This document shows positions 11,183 through 23,690 of a DNA stretch of 64,000 nucleotides, piece after piece; positions within the stretch are counted from its first letter, which is position 1, and every line of letters starts with the position of its first letter. Source of the DNA: Ampelocalamus luodianensis (taxonomy: Eukaryota > Streptophyta > Magnoliopsida > Poales > Poaceae); assembly GCA_036346255.1 (NCBI GenBank), contig CM070618.1:74906428-74970427 (forward strand), given 5' to 3'. A model generated the notes under the pieces. That model was not told the origin of the DNA. It saw only the letters and a list, made by a program, of their open reading frames with translations, and searched no databases. Position numbers and translations under genes: made by a program.

Positions 11183-13121
11183 GATTTTAGTGTCTCTGTA
11201 GTCTTTTCTTTACATTTGTGTAGTGGTTTGCTTTATTAATGTAGGACCCATCTTCACAGTTTGAGTGGATACCTATTATCGATGCATTGCTAGAGGTTAC
11301 TCCTGGTGTTTTATGTCTCAGCCCACAGGGAGTTGGTTTTTTAGCATATTTTTTACTATTAGATAGAGATGGGGAGTACAAATGTGAATAGTTAGTTATA
11401 TTGCAATAGCCCAAGGGGCAATATATAATACAATAACACACAAGAGTAAACCCTAGACTAGGAGTGAAATATCACAAATACCCTTCATACCCCCTCAAAT
11501 GCAAGGCATATGCGATAACATTGCATTTGAAATGGTTGACACTAAAATAGGGAAAATCCAAAGTCCAAGTCTTGATAATGTCATCGTAACGTGCAACTCT
11601 TGAAAAATATGTCGAGTATCAAAAGATCTCCTCCCATCCGGGGTCGTGCAACAGCCCAAAAAGCACAAGGTGTAGGGGCTAAGAAAGCAGAGGCAAGCGG
11701 GAGCAAAATTGATCGTGGCAACACGATGAAGAGAATGATGAAATCAACAGGAATAGAGAGAGAGCTGTCAAATCAAGTCGAAGAGGAAAAGATAGAAGCA
11801 TGGCGGCCTAGATCGAAGCCTAAGATGGCGGCGCAGTGCACAAGAAGTGCAGCGGAGGTATAGTACAGAAGAAGCGCGATGACCTTAGAAGCTCAGGGCG
11901 GCGGCTTAGAGAGAAGCGGTAACATCATAACGACTTTTACGATCTACAGTGGCTTAAGGAGAAGAGCGCGGTGTGGCCATGCGAAAGGGCAAGAAGAAGG
12001 CCACACTCGATCCAAGGGGACAGACTGTAGCTAGCAAAGCAATCAGCTGATTGACAAGGAATTTGAGGACTCACATGGCTTAAATGAACTCAAAGATAGA
12101 GTGTTACGGACTTGGATGGACTCAAAAGAAAAATGACTCAAAGGAGCAGCAGATACTAGCAACAACACTGTTTAATAGTGGAAGATGTTGCAAGAAGACG
12201 GAGCCGGTGAAGCTGGAGCCAATAGAGAATACGAAGCCAGCAAAGCCAGAGCGGCTCCAGTTATATCTGGTTATATTATTCTCTACTCCCATCTCTTTCT
12301 CTCTCCCTCTATCTTCCTCTCTCTCCACCGAAACGGGAAGGCAGCGGTGACCGGCCGCTGCCGGCCAGCGGCTCTGGCATGTAGAGGAGTGAGGGTGGCG
12401 ACCGATGCAGTGGAGTGAGACAATGTTGGACTTGAGCGGCGGCAATCCGGGGTGGTGTCGACCTTGGCGAGAGATGGAAGGGCCCGAGCGAAGGGGCGCT
12501 CGAGAGGTCAAGGCGGCGCACGGGAGGTCAAGGTGGTGTGGCAGGAGACTCAGGGCATGGAAGCGGCGCTCAGGAGGGCGAGGCGGCATAGCAGGAGCCC
12601 AAGATCCAATGGCTGCGGCTCATGGGCACGCTGGGGAGATTGGAGCGGTGGCCGGATCCGGAGGCGGCGGCGTCTTGAGCCGGAGTAATGGCCCCGAGCA
12701 TAGCAGAGCTCGCGGGAGTTGTCCCGGTGATGACGGAGAGACCCAAATCCACCCAAGACAGAATCACTAGAAAGATAGGAGAACTGCAACTGCTTGCCAA
12801 GCTTACAACCCATACAAGGTAAAGATGTGTCACAAAAATAGACCCAAGAAGACCACGACCTAATAGAGACGATAGTCACGATCCACAGAGATGGCCCAAA
12901 CGATGGTGCCATTGAGCAAAGAAAGCAGTAGAGGACGCAGCAAAAACAAAGGCAGGTGTAGTGAATGGCTGGCTGGTGGAGATAGTAGAAGGAAGGTACA
13001 ACAGTCGAGCTCCCAAAGACATTGCGAATCACGGCGCCGAGGGCCACCACCAAGTAGAGTCCCCGTGCGGCGGTCCTGAACACAACAAGAGTCGAACTCA
13101 AGAATAACACGATAGTTGTGA

Positions 13122-13515
13122 TCAGTGATCTGACCATCCTACATAAGCTGCATAGTAAGCTGAGCAACATGAGAGACGACAGGAACATGAAAGGAAGAAG
13201 TGAAAAGATGTCTCACCTGCAACAGGAAGAGAGTTACAATCTGCAGTCTGAATAGTGGAAGAAAAAGTTGTAGGGCTCACAAAAGTGAGGAGAGTAGAAT
13301 CTGGCATCGTATGAAAAGAAGCACCGGAGTCTAAGATCCACAAAGACAAGATACCGGATGAGGGAGGTGGCGGAGGTGAGGAGGACCGCTGAGAAGCAAG
13401 AGCAAAACGAGCAGAGCCTGACGCAGGGGTAGTGATGGCATCCTGAGGCAGGAGTGGCATCGATGCTCCCAAACGGGGGCGGCGGCTCAAGACGAGGGTG
13501 GTGGTGGTGACCCAA
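13122..13515 (-). pseudogene. Copia protease remnant
   Basis: Minus-strand frame with the copia protease signature [10 protein letters not shown] (catalytic D-S-G intact), followed by TADCNSLPVAGE, typical of grass copia polyproteins. The frame is lost at both sides and the zinc knuckle that normally precedes it is missing. Part of the deleted element at 11340-14469. Confidence 0.65.
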
Positions 13516-14335
13516 GGCAGGAGCGGCGGCCCGAGACCAGGGAGGCGACAGTGGCCTAAGGCACGGGCGATGGAGACGACCCGAGGCAGGAGCAGCGGCG
13601 CCTGCCCAAGACAGGGGCGGCGACGACGCTAGCTAGGAACAAGGGCGGTGGGCACATGACCTGCGGGTATGCTACCGGCGGTGTCGAAAGGTAAAGGTGC
13701 GGCACCGCACCGGCGACCACGAGATATGTGCTACATCATGTGGCAGGGCGGCATTGGGGCATCCAGATCTGGAGTTGGGAGATTGCGCTCTCACGAGCAG
13801 AAGCTCTGTGCGATGGTACGAGCTCCAGAGACGACGAGAGCTCTGGTGGCGGAGCTTATCGGGCAGCAGCCGGTGCTGGTCAGGCCATGGCGGCGGATCC
13901 GGGTGAGAGCCCCGCTCTGCATGGGGGTGCACGGAGAGTGCGTGGCGGGAGGCGTTGCACGCGGACGGAGGGCCCCGGTGGGAGGTGCCACGCGAAGGAG
14001 CACGAGAGCATGCAGAGCTAGAGGTGGCACACGCGCATGAAGGACCACAGGGGTGCACGGGGCGGCGACTGCTCTGCTTGGGCACAGGTGGATCCAGAGG
14101 TGGAGGGCGCGGATCCGACGGTAGGAGCGGTGAGATTTGGCGGCGGGGAAGCTTTGATGGCGGGATCTGGTGGCGGTGCACAAAGATCCGGCGACGCGCG
14201 AGAACGGCAGCGGGAGTGCAAAAAAGAGAGCATGGAAGAAAAAACAGAGCGCGTACTCTGCTTCGTTCGCCCAGTGCGCACGACGTGGGGTTGACGGCGG
14301 TCACGGAGGAAACCCTAAACCTTGCTCTAATACCA

Positions 14336-14469
14336 TGTTGGAATGAGAACTCTTGATCTATTCCAACGGGTTAAAAGACCAATATAACATGTACAGGGCT
14401 AGCAATATACAAAGAACACCCAAGGCTAATATACATATGTAATAGTTTTCTCTTTCTCCTTTGATAACA
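14336..14469 (-). repeat. Copia 5' LTR with adjacent PBS
   Basis: 134 bp, TGTT...AACA termini on the minus strand, immediately followed by the initiator-Met-type primer-binding site TGGTATTAGAGC. Very short, as in several grass copia families. Confidence 0.65.
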
Positions 14470-15252
14470 TAGGCTTGCTAAGAGATGGAATATTGTTAAC
14501 TAGCACTGCTGGGATTTGTAGGAATATGAAAGTTAATTAATTGGATTAGGTGGGAATATGGAAGCCCAACCAATGGAATGGCCGATATTAATGGATGTTA
14601 CCAAATCAAGAGGCGTACCCCTATCCCTATGTCAGACGTAGTTTGAACGTTATTGGGTAGTCGCGCTGATATAGCTTATAGCGGATAGCGCGTGTATCGG
14701 CCCGATATATCCGCGATATTGCACTAAACCGCAACAACAACCAATATGTAACGCTCAAGGTACCTTTACCCTATAGCACGATATTTAAAACAATGCTATA
14801 CAGTGAACATTGATATGCTGGTGTTTGCATTTTTTAAACATGATATGCTGGCATTTGCTTTTTTAAAAACATGATATGCTGGTGTTTGTAGCTGAGACAA
14901 ATATGTGCGTCATAGATAGCCCCTACATTAATTTGATCACACCAATAAAACACAAGCATGCATCAAATTAACCATCAAGACACTACTGGTAAGCGGTAAC
15001 CATGGAAAGAACCATCTAAACCACACATCAAATTGATCATCAATTCCCTTTGAAGTATATTACTGAAATGCTGAAGCATTGCATTTCTAAGCTTCTTTTT
15101 GTGCGTCGTTTCATCATGTTTTTTTTGTTATAACTTATAACAGTAGAGATACATGGTGTTTTTGTGCTGAACTGCTGATCTATATCAATTTGATTGGTTG
15201 GTGTCCGTGAATGGTTGTGTAGTCTCATATTACAAAGTGATGTGTGTTAGAA
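14470..15252. other. Intergenic DNA
   Basis: No gene recognised. The phrase ACATGATATGCTGG with a T-rich neighbour recurs at about 14808-14890, a small imperfect tandem repeat. Confidence 0.4.
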
Positions 15253-15685
15253 TCTTTGGCCGAAATGGCACTATTTGAACGTGATTAGCAAAAATAATGT
15301 CCCCATAGCCGTAATTGCAAAAATGACACTCTCACCCACACGATGACCATGCGGTTTAGCCACTATTTGAACGTGATTAGCAAAAATAACATCCTCACAG
15401 CTGCAATTGCAAAAATGGCACTTTCATCCACACGATGACCGTGCGATTTAGCCACGGTGCGACACATGGTGGCTAAACCGCATGGTCACTATGCGGGCAA
15501 GCCACGGAACGACACGTGGCACCATGTCCGCACGGTAGCCCTGCGGTTTAGCCGCCACGTGACGCCCCATGGCTTGTCCTCACGGTGACCGTGTGAACGA
15601 GAGCGTTATTTTTGCAATTGTGTCTATGAGAGCGTTATTTTTGCTAATCATGTTTTAAATAGTGCCATTTCGATCAAACATTATG
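15253..15685. mobile_element. Fold-back (hairpin) MITE with inner tandem duplication
   Basis: The left end reads TTTGGCCGAAATGGCACTAT, then GATTAGCAAAAATAA. The reverse complement of the right end reads TTTGATCGAAATGGCACTAT, then GATTAGCAAAAATAA. Each arm carries a second copy of the GCAAAAATAA / GCAATTGCAAAAAT motif, so each arm is itself duplicated. The centre has repeated GCGGTTTAGCC and ACGTGGC motifs in both orientations. About 430 bp, no coding capacity. A target duplication is not clear. Confidence 0.65.
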
Positions 15686-17605
15686 TGTGCTGATCAAACG
15701 GCCTTTTCTTGTCTTTGTTCACCTTTATTCATCTTGGGTTATGAATACCCGTAGATTTGCTCCCCCTAACCTTGTTGCTAGCTAAGGATAATGTTGTTGT
15801 GTTATTAACGAGTAAGGGTTCATGCTTGTTTCTCTTTTCTATCTGTGTTTGCAATACAACCTATGTTTGTATGTTTTTAAAATTATGATTGTACATTGCT
15901 TCAACCTCAAAATAATTCTTTTAAAAAATGGTGAAATTAGTACCAGCCTACCAGAGGTTCCAGTTGTTGCCTTTTCTCCTATATTTAATGCTATTTATTT
16001 GATACTTGATCCAAAATGGCAATTGTCTCTACCATGCATTTATCTATTGTGGAAAGATAATAATGTCTGTAACAACTAACAAGTCATATCTTTAAAATCA
16101 TTATTGAGAATCACGACTTTTCTTTTGCAACAAAAATTCAGGCTTCCGTATTGTTCGATTTACCGCATAGTGCCACCATATTCAGTTTATCTATGCTAAT
16201 AATATATTCCAAGTTTTTCACTGTTTATCATTTTGTGAGTTAACGCCATTTCCATCTATAGTTTCTGAATATCCACTTGAGCTCTTTATTCTTATTTGTT
16301 TTAGGCTTAGGGACAACGAGACCAACTAGCTACTTTTGAGCTCCAGATTAGCAGTTAGTTGAAAATTGTAGTTGAAATATTCTTTGCATGGTTTGAAAAT
16401 TATCTACCATTCTAGATGTCATGAAATGAAAGTGCAACTGCCAGTAAAACATCCGTGCATGCTGAAAATACTACTAGACTGCTAATGAGATTTCGTATCT
16501 GCCCATGGCCATGCTAATCTGGTACATAACAGTGCATGCTTGATGGTAATTTATTTTGTCAAGAAAAGAAATTTTATATGTATGTTTTATACTGATCGGC
16601 GCCGCATTCTGTAAAAGTCGACGGCAGTGTTAAGTCGGGTACTCAGGCCTAAACGTAGGATGTTGTTTTTAACCTGAACACGCCCCCGTTAGTGAAAAAC
16701 TTTGTGCTCACCTTCTATTACATTGTGCATACCCCAAATCTAACTACTTCTACCGACTTATTTTCATCAGGTGAACAACAGCGGAATACTTGCTTGCTTC
16801 TTTCTGGAGGGATCCTCAATCTGCTCGACGCTCGATGACACATTGGATTTGATGTGGTTCAACATTTTTTTGTGTGTGTGTTCAGTATATACTGATATCA
16901 GATTAATGGTGTAGAGTCTTCGATTTTGGTATTATCTGACGGTGTATAAATGGGAGGAGTTGTACATAGCAGGAACAGACGCAACCGCCTTTCTGGCTCG
17001 CCACAGATCACCGAAAAGTAAGCTAGGGGATTTTGCTGTAATGTAGTATGTAAGGTCCTATCGACTTGTAACAGGAAAGTCCGAAATATACTGTGCTGCG
17101 ATAGATTTTAACACGGCCTCTTTCTGTATGCGCCATTTCATTAGGACTCGTTACTCATCTAGAGTCTAGAGATGGTTCTGGAAAATCCTTTGGTTGTCCT
17201 TTATTTTCCGTAAGCTCCAATGCGCTATTACTTGGTTGAGCTGCTACATGTCTGATGCGTTAACATGAGGTCCATTGTCCCTCGAAAAAAACATGAGGTC
17301 CCTTGTCCGCGCCATCGTATCGTTGGATATAGAGGCAAGTATGCTGCCCCCTCTACCGTTGCACCTGAAAAATGCTACAATGAGTTGCTCTAATGCTATC
17401 ACTAATCCCAATCATTCCTCTTTGACCCAATGATAAGATAAGTAATAGCATGGTGCAATGACAGAGGATATGAATCCATCCACGACTTCCTCTCAACGGT
17501 TCACACGCGGGCATGCGGTTTCCTTCACGTGACTCCCCACCTTGCATGTCAAACCTAAAACATGTCCTCTCACCAGTCACCACTGGTTGTGCATGTCAGT
17601 TTGTT
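15686..17605. other. Intergenic DNA
   Basis: No gene with a recognisable domain. A short open frame (15822-16079, +) has no similarity I can name. The sequence after TTTTCATCAG at about 16771 stays open to a TAG near 16915 and could be a last exon with 3' UTR, but nothing upstream supports it. Confidence 0.35.
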
Positions 17606-17845
17606 TGTAACACCCGACCTATTAGTGTGTAGTCCATACGACCTATGTGGAGTTGTGAAGGTGGTATTAATCTTATATTGTTTATCTAAAGTGAGTTGTA
17701 ATAGCATATAATACTTGCTGAGTTCAAACTTAGCACCTTCGGGTACACGAAGCGATGACGAAAGTGTAAGTCTGGCACTATGTGTGCGTGGGCCCGTCCC
17801 ATAGTGGGCTGGACATTGAGCGAATTTTGGGCCTAGGGTGTTACA
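17606..17845. repeat. Solo-LTR-like repeat
   Basis: 240-bp segment bounded by perfect 10-bp inverted ends TGTAACACCC and GGGTGTTACA, the termini usual for LTRs of a common grass gypsy group. No internal region is attached on either side. The adjacent 5-mers (TTGTT and TTATC) do not match, so a target duplication is not demonstrated. Confidence 0.5.
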
Positions 17846-20229
17846 TTATCACGTTGCTGCCTCGCCAATGTCACCTCTACCACGAGCGAGGAACGTCGTG
17901 CCTCCTCCGCCCTCTTAAGTGGGGGACACAAGACTAAAATATAGTTGAGGCTAGTGGAACTAAGATAATATGATATGATAGGACTAAACATGCATGCATT
18001 AGGTTGCCAAAAGCTGGGATGCTAGAGGGTACTGGGGTTGCGTTGATTGTAAGCGGTACTCTGCCCTGACTGATCCCCCATGTGTACGCCCCTGATCCTC
18101 TTCGCCCCCACCCCTACCCCACTCGGATCCGGATCCTTTGCAGTAAATGTAGAGGACACTGTATGAATAATGTTTCGCTTTATGTGAACCACTGTCTGAC
18201 GTAGTACCGTAGCAAACCACTGTAGCAACATGTTGAGAAATACTACATCGATTGATCCCAGTCTTCGCTTTTTGATCAGACGATGGAGATCACTCCTAAT
18301 TCCCTTGCACTGTAGCATCTCTACATTGAGAGCACTAATACAGAGAATCCCTCTCCGCAACCCCCTGCCTCCTAGCCCACTAGCAGCGACTCACAGTCCT
18401 GTGTCAAACTGAAGTCCGAAAAGTAGCCCATGTAACCCTTTTTCTTAAATTCGAGTTGAAAGTTCAAATTCGATAAAGTTCAAAATATCTCCTTTTCCAA
18501 TTGATGTTACCCTAAATACATACATAAATGGTGCCATACACTCGCGGCAAAATATACTAATATACTACACGATTTGCACCATTGTAAAGATACACTAAGA
18601 CATTAGCATAGTCTAAAAAATACACCATTATTATATTCACAACGATGGTTCAAGTTCTTGATTTTTTAAATTTGGCCCCGTACTGCCACCCTAATTGCAA
18701 AAATACCCCCCTTGGCATCAAAACTGTAAAAATGCCCACTACTGAACGCGGAAGAAACGAAGGTCGACGCGTGGCACTTCCCGCACTCGGGAGGCACGGC
18801 AGGCCGGACGAACGCGGTAACCAGCGGCGTGGTGCAGAAGGTGGCGAGCCCAGGCGCCCTCCGCGCCACCGGAGAGCGGCAGGAGGACCAGTGGCTTTCA
18901 CGCCACCCGAGCGCGGAAGTGCGTCGAACTCATGTTTTTGCATCAAGCATTTAGTGCAATGCATTTGTTGATGCATTTAATGCAATGCTTTGCATTAGCA
19001 TTAATTAACAGACGAAACGCTTCCAGAGGCCGCCTCTTCAAGGAGTAATTGACACTACTTCATTAGTTATTTAAAGGAAGATCAAGAGAGGAGTTGGAAT
19101 GATCAATCCGATAGACTGCAATCCAATTCGGAAGATCAACAGATGATTGGATTTCATTTGAAGCATTAGCATAGCAATTAGTGAGGATATTGCAATAAAC
19201 CCTCCATGAACGACTGTCGAGCTTTTCGATATGGTTGACAAGTATGCAGACGCTAGCGAAGCGGTTGAATGGTGCGAAGCTATTGATCAAAAAGACAAAA
19301 TCCCTCAACCTGGCTTTGTCGTGACGAGACTCGGGTTGGGGTTTTTGCGTCGGGGAGCTTATCCCCGCTCTCAAGGGCGCACGGTGGCTCTTGAGGGTTG
19401 TCACTAGCAGTGTGGTATCCAAGCTGGCTAAGGCATGGTGTACTTCCCTCCTTGGTCACCGGTACCGCCGCCTGGCCGGGAAAATGCCCGGGAACAGTTT
19501 TTGGAACCCTGGTGCTGACTCTCTTTCTAGCTCTCAGTTGTGGCTGGTTGTAGAGGGGAGAAATGTGGCTATGGCTGTGAACTGGACTTTTATCTAGGGT
19601 TTGGCTGCGCTAGGGTCTCTCTCTCCCTACTGTGCCTTGCCCAAATTGTCCTCACCTTAACAGTCCACAGGGCACTGTGCTTTGGATTTTCTACGACTGA
19701 GGTAAGTTGGAAAAGTGGGCGTTGGATTTTTTTCTACTGCCGAATGATGAAGTCCACCTTAGTGAGAGGATGCCTACTAGCCCCATACAGTCTGGGAACC
19801 TCGATGAGCTTCACGCTATCTGATGACACTACTTCTTTCCTCTAACTCTAATTTATTTATCTGGGCTTGCTCTCGGTCTTTTGGCTTGTTACTTACAAGG
19901 GAATGGAATGGTGGCAGGGTTTTGGGTTGGCTGAGGAAGGCTCTACTCACTGGCAATACAAGGACATAGGGGATGCAATGGTTTGAGGCTACCAAGCATG
20001 CATAAGTTATCTTGTAATTTAATCAATGTTGTAATTTTTATTTTGCTTCGATGTAAGGAATTCTTGTAATTAACTCTGAGTTTGTATCAATATTTTACTT
20101 TTGCTTTAGAAGCCTCATTGTAAACTATGATAATGTAATCTTGTATTATATTGATTTTCCAAGAGTTCATAATTAGCCTGCAAATTATTATTTTATTACT
20201 GCTCAGATGGATTTAAGTTTTAGGGTTCT
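17846..20229. other. Intergenic / repeat DNA
   Basis: No host gene recognised. The block 18210-18370 shares phrases (chiefly a GCACTAATACAGAGAATCC-like motif, with TGTAGC and a GATCGGACGGTGGAGA-like motif) with 50280-50430, so it is a dispersed repeat. The stretch nearest 20229 is probably 3' LTR of the gypsy element that follows on the minus strand; its far end could not be set. Confidence 0.4.
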
Positions 20230-20586
20230 TTCATCCTCCCCCTTAGGAAGATTTTGTCCCCAAATTAGGTTCTCACTTGAAAAGTTTGGGGCAAGCTTCG
20301 CGCAGTTCTTCCTCCTTCTCCCATGTAGCTTCACGGATGGAGTGGTTCTTCCACAGTATCTTGCAAAAATGTATAGTCCGGTTTCTCAACTGTCGGCCTT
20401 CTATCTCTAGGATTTTCACTGGATGCTCTTCCTAGGTGAGATCATCTTGCAGTGGTATGTCGAGATTAGTTAGGTGTTGTGAGGGCCCTCTCAGGCATTT
20501 TATCAGCTAGGAGACATGGAACACGTCATGAATTCTTGATAACTGACTCGGTAATTCCAATTGATACGCTAGGGTGCCTTTATGTT

Positions 20587-21312
20587 CTAGGATTCGGAAT
20601 GGTCCGACATGCGTAGAATTAGCTTCCCTTTTAATCCGAATTGGCGCACCTTACACATAGGTGATACCTTTAAATATATGTAGTTCCCAACTTCGAACTT
20701 TAGGTCTCTCCTATGTTGGTTCGCGTAGCTCTTTTTTCTACTTTGGCCAATCTTGAGATGTTCTCGAATTAGCCGTATTTTCTCATCATTCTGTCGTACA
20801 AGTTCAGAATCCAATAATGGTCTTTCTCCAACTTCATACCAACAGATGGGTGATCTACACTTCCTGCTATAGAGAGCTTCATACGGAGCCATTTGGATAT
20901 TGGACTGGTAGCTATTATTGTATGCGAACTCCGCCAAAGCTAAATGTTTTTCACATGAGTCTCCGAAGTTCAGCACACAGACTCGTAGCATGTCCTCCAA
21001 GATCTGGTTTACCCTTTCAATTTGGCCATCAGTTTGTGGGTAATAGGTTGTGCTGAAGTTAAGTTTGGTGCCCAAGGTAGTGTGTAAGCTCTTCCAAAAA
21101 CCCGAAGTAAATATTGATCCTCTATTTGACGTGATGGTCTTTGGTACCCCATGTAGAGTGACTATCCTTTCCACGTAGAGTTCGGCTAGTCTATCCATCG
21201 AATATTTTTGGTTGATGACAATGAAGTGGGCCGATTTGGTAAGGCGGTCCACGATGACCCAAATTGCATCTATCTTGTTTATTGTTAGGGGGAGGCCTAT
21301 TATAAAATCCAT
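20587..21312 (-). pseudogene. Gypsy integrase core
   Basis: DDE integrase core: MDFIIGLPLT, then VDRLTKSAHFI, YPQTDGQIERVNQ (glutamate region) and LAEFAYNNSYQ. The usual SDRG block is changed to SNRG, so the second catalytic aspartate is lost. It ends in the GPY/F region and is broken before the chromodomain. Confidence 0.8.
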
Positions 21313-21432
21313 ACAGATATCCTCTCATTTCCATTCAGGTATTTCCAAGGGGGTTAGCAATCCTGCTGGGCGTTGGTGCTCAACCTTGTCACACTGACCG
21401 ATGTATTCCTCTATTTTTCTCTTCATATTTGC

Positions 21433-22262
21433 CTACCAAAAGCTTTCCCTTAATTTCCTATACATTTTTGTGCTGCTCGGATGCATTGTGTATTGTTTAT
21501 CGTGGGCTTTGCGTAGTATGATCTCTTTAATCTGAGGGTTGTCGGGAATGCAGATCCGTGCTTGTCGCCATAGGACTCCTGAATCATCTATGTTGAATTC
21601 TGAGGGCTGGCCTGACTTAATTCTTTGGATTTCTTCTTTGATGAAGGGATTCGAGAGTTGTTGCTCATGTATTTGGTCACAGATGGTAGGATGGAATACC
21701 ATGGTTGCAATAGTAGCTTTTGAGGTAGTAGTTTTCACTTCTATCCTCATTCTGGATAAGGCTTGAAGTAGGTCAAAGGCGTGGTTTTCAGCAGAAAGGT
21801 GATGGCATTGAGTTTTTCGGCTAAAGGCATCGGCTACCACATTGGCTTTTTCGAGGTGATAATTGATGGTTAACTCGTAATCTTTAATTAATTCTAACCA
21901 CCTTCTTTGTCTCATATTTAGCTCTTTCCGGGTAAAGATATATTTGAGACTTTTGTGATCGTGTACAACGTGCACTTAGGTCCATAGAGATAGTGTATTC
22001 AAATCTTTAGGGCAAAGACTACGGCTCCCAATTCGAGATCATGAGTAGGATAATTCATCTCGTGGGGCCTCAATTGTCTAGAATCATATACGATAACCTT
22101 TTCTTCTTGCATTAACACACATCCTAGTCCATACTTTGAGGCATCACAATATACCACATATTCAACTCCATCTTTAGGTAGGGCTAGGATGGGTGTTGTG
22201 GTTAAGCGTTGCTTTAACTCCTGGAAGCTCCTCTCACCTACGTCCGTCCATGCGTACTTCAC
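21433..22262 (-). pseudogene. Gypsy RNase H and integrase zinc-binding region
   Basis: Two frames separated by a stop near 21980. The first (21999-22262) has [17 protein letters not shown] with the RNase H aspartate and [18 protein letters not shown]. The second (21433-21975) has [20 protein letters not shown], the RNase H C-terminus, and runs on into the HHCC integrase region. Confidence 0.75.
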
Positions 22263-22382
22263 ATCTTTCCTCAGGAGTTTTCAGAGGGGAGAGGTGATTT
22301 GGGAAAATCCATTTATGAATCTTCGGTAATATCCCGCGAATCCCATAAAACTTCTAATTCCTGTAGTATTTGTTGGACGATC

Positions 22383-22808
22383 CTATGAGGTGACAGTTTC
22401 AATTTTGGTAGGGTCTACTCCTATTCCTCTCCCAGATATAATATGTCCTAGGAATGCCACTTGGTCAAACCAAAATTCATACTTACTGAATTTGGCAAAG
22501 AGTTGGTTTTCTCGGAGGATTTCCAAGGCGATAGTGAGGTGCTGCAGATGTTCTTCCTCACTTTTAGAGTAGATCAGGATATCGTCGATGAAGACAACTA
22601 TGAATTTTTTAAGGTATTTAATGAAGAGTTTATTCATTAGGTTCATGAATACGGCAGTGGCATTGGTCATTCCGAAGGGAACTACGGTATACTCATGGTG
22701 CCCATACCGAGAGACAAAGGCTGTCTTTTCAATGTCAGTGGGATTGATCTTGATTTGATGGTATCCGGATCTTAAATCAATCTTCGAAAATACCCATGCT
22801 CCTTTCAA
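22383..22808 (-). pseudogene. Gypsy reverse transcriptase core
   Basis: Contains [26 protein letters not shown] and the catalytic box [11 protein letters not shown], the F/Y-x-D-D motif of RT with both aspartates present, then [10 protein letters not shown]. Bounded by stops on both sides. Confidence 0.8.
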
Positions 22809-22979
22809 TTGGTCGAATAGGTCGTCTATTCTAGGTCATGGGTATTTGTTCTTTATGGTAACACTATTGAGCTCCCGATAATCCGTACATAACCTTACTC
22901 CTCCATCTTTCTTCTTTGCGAATAATACCGGGGCTCCCCAAGTGACGTACTTTCCCTGATAAGACCCTTGGCTTCAAGT

Positions 22980-23609
22980 TCATCCAACTGCTTTTTTTAA
23001 TACTACCAACTTTCGTGCATTCATCCTATAGGGCCTTTTGGAAATTGGCGCGTTTCCGGAATTAGGTTGATAGTAAATTCTACCTCCCTGTCTGGGGGCA
23101 TACTCGGTAGCTTTCAGGGAATACATCTGTAAGTCTCTTACTACTGGTAAGTTATTTACTTCACTTGCTTGTAGGTTGGCCAAGCTAAGGTTAGATGGTT
23201 TCGGTTGGGTTCTGATTCCTAAGTAGTGAAGTCTTATCTCGTCGAGCTTTCTGATAGATGCAATTTTGGATTCGCAATCTATACTTACCCTTGGTGATAA
23301 CCAATCCTTACCCAGAATTACCTCCAGGCCACTTAAATTGATTACAAAAAGGTCAGCTAGGAACTTGGTATAGTGAATTATGATGGCCTGTTTCTCTCTA
23401 ATTGTCGTCACTTCTATCATTCCGGTAGGTGTGTTAACCCCCATAGGTTTTTCTAGTGGGTCTACTGTTAAATTGTGATCTGCTAGGAATTTACAGGATA
23501 TAAAGGAGTGAGTCGCTCTAGGGTAAAAAAGAACAGTACCCATAGAGGGTTGAATCAATAGCTTACCCGTAATTACATCTGTGGCTTTTCTAATTTGCTC
23601 TGCGGTCAC
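22980..23609 (-). pseudogene. Gypsy protease and start of reverse transcriptase
   Basis: Aspartic-protease-like domain with ATHSFISCKFL followed by VILGKDWL (the family's G-x-D-W-L block). The catalytic D-S/T-G that should precede ATHSFIS reads Y-P-R here, so the active-site aspartate is gone. The frame ends in GGRIYYQPNSGNAPISKRPY, the linker leading into the reverse transcriptase. Confidence 0.7.
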
Positions 23610-23690
23610 GTGGGTAAGGCGTGTTGGTCCTCCTCTTCCAGCTCCTCTTATGACAGGTTGGTTGCCCCTGGGCTGATTCAGGCGGTTGAT

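Larger units (their letters stand above)
11340..14469 (-). mobile_element. Internally deleted Ty1/copia retrotransposon
   Basis: Read on the minus strand. A 134-bp LTR lies at 14336-14469 (TGTT at one end, AACA at the other). It is followed directly by a primer-binding site TGGTATTAGAGCAAGG (14320-14335) complementary to initiator-Met tRNA, the usual copia primer. Next come a GC-rich leader (about 13520-14310), a protease block with [10 protein letters not shown] near 13300-13360, and a GAG-pre-integrase remnant with GCKLGKQLQ near 12790-12830. No reverse transcriptase or RNase H is visible between 11500 and 12700. A polypurine tract TTTGAGGGGG (about 11491-11500) followed by an LTR-like stretch to about 11340 marks the 3' end, but that LTR differs clearly from the 5' LTR. 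Confidence 0.65.

Noticed and set aside
12550..13188. 212-codon minus-strand frame with hydrophobic stretches
   Set aside because: It is an out-of-frame reading of the copia remnant; only the short GCKLGKQLQ piece is in the true frame.
19415..19435. TGGTATCCAAGC resembling a copia primer-binding site on the plus strand
   Set aside because: No LTR end or copia coding follows; the neighbouring element is a minus-strand gypsy.
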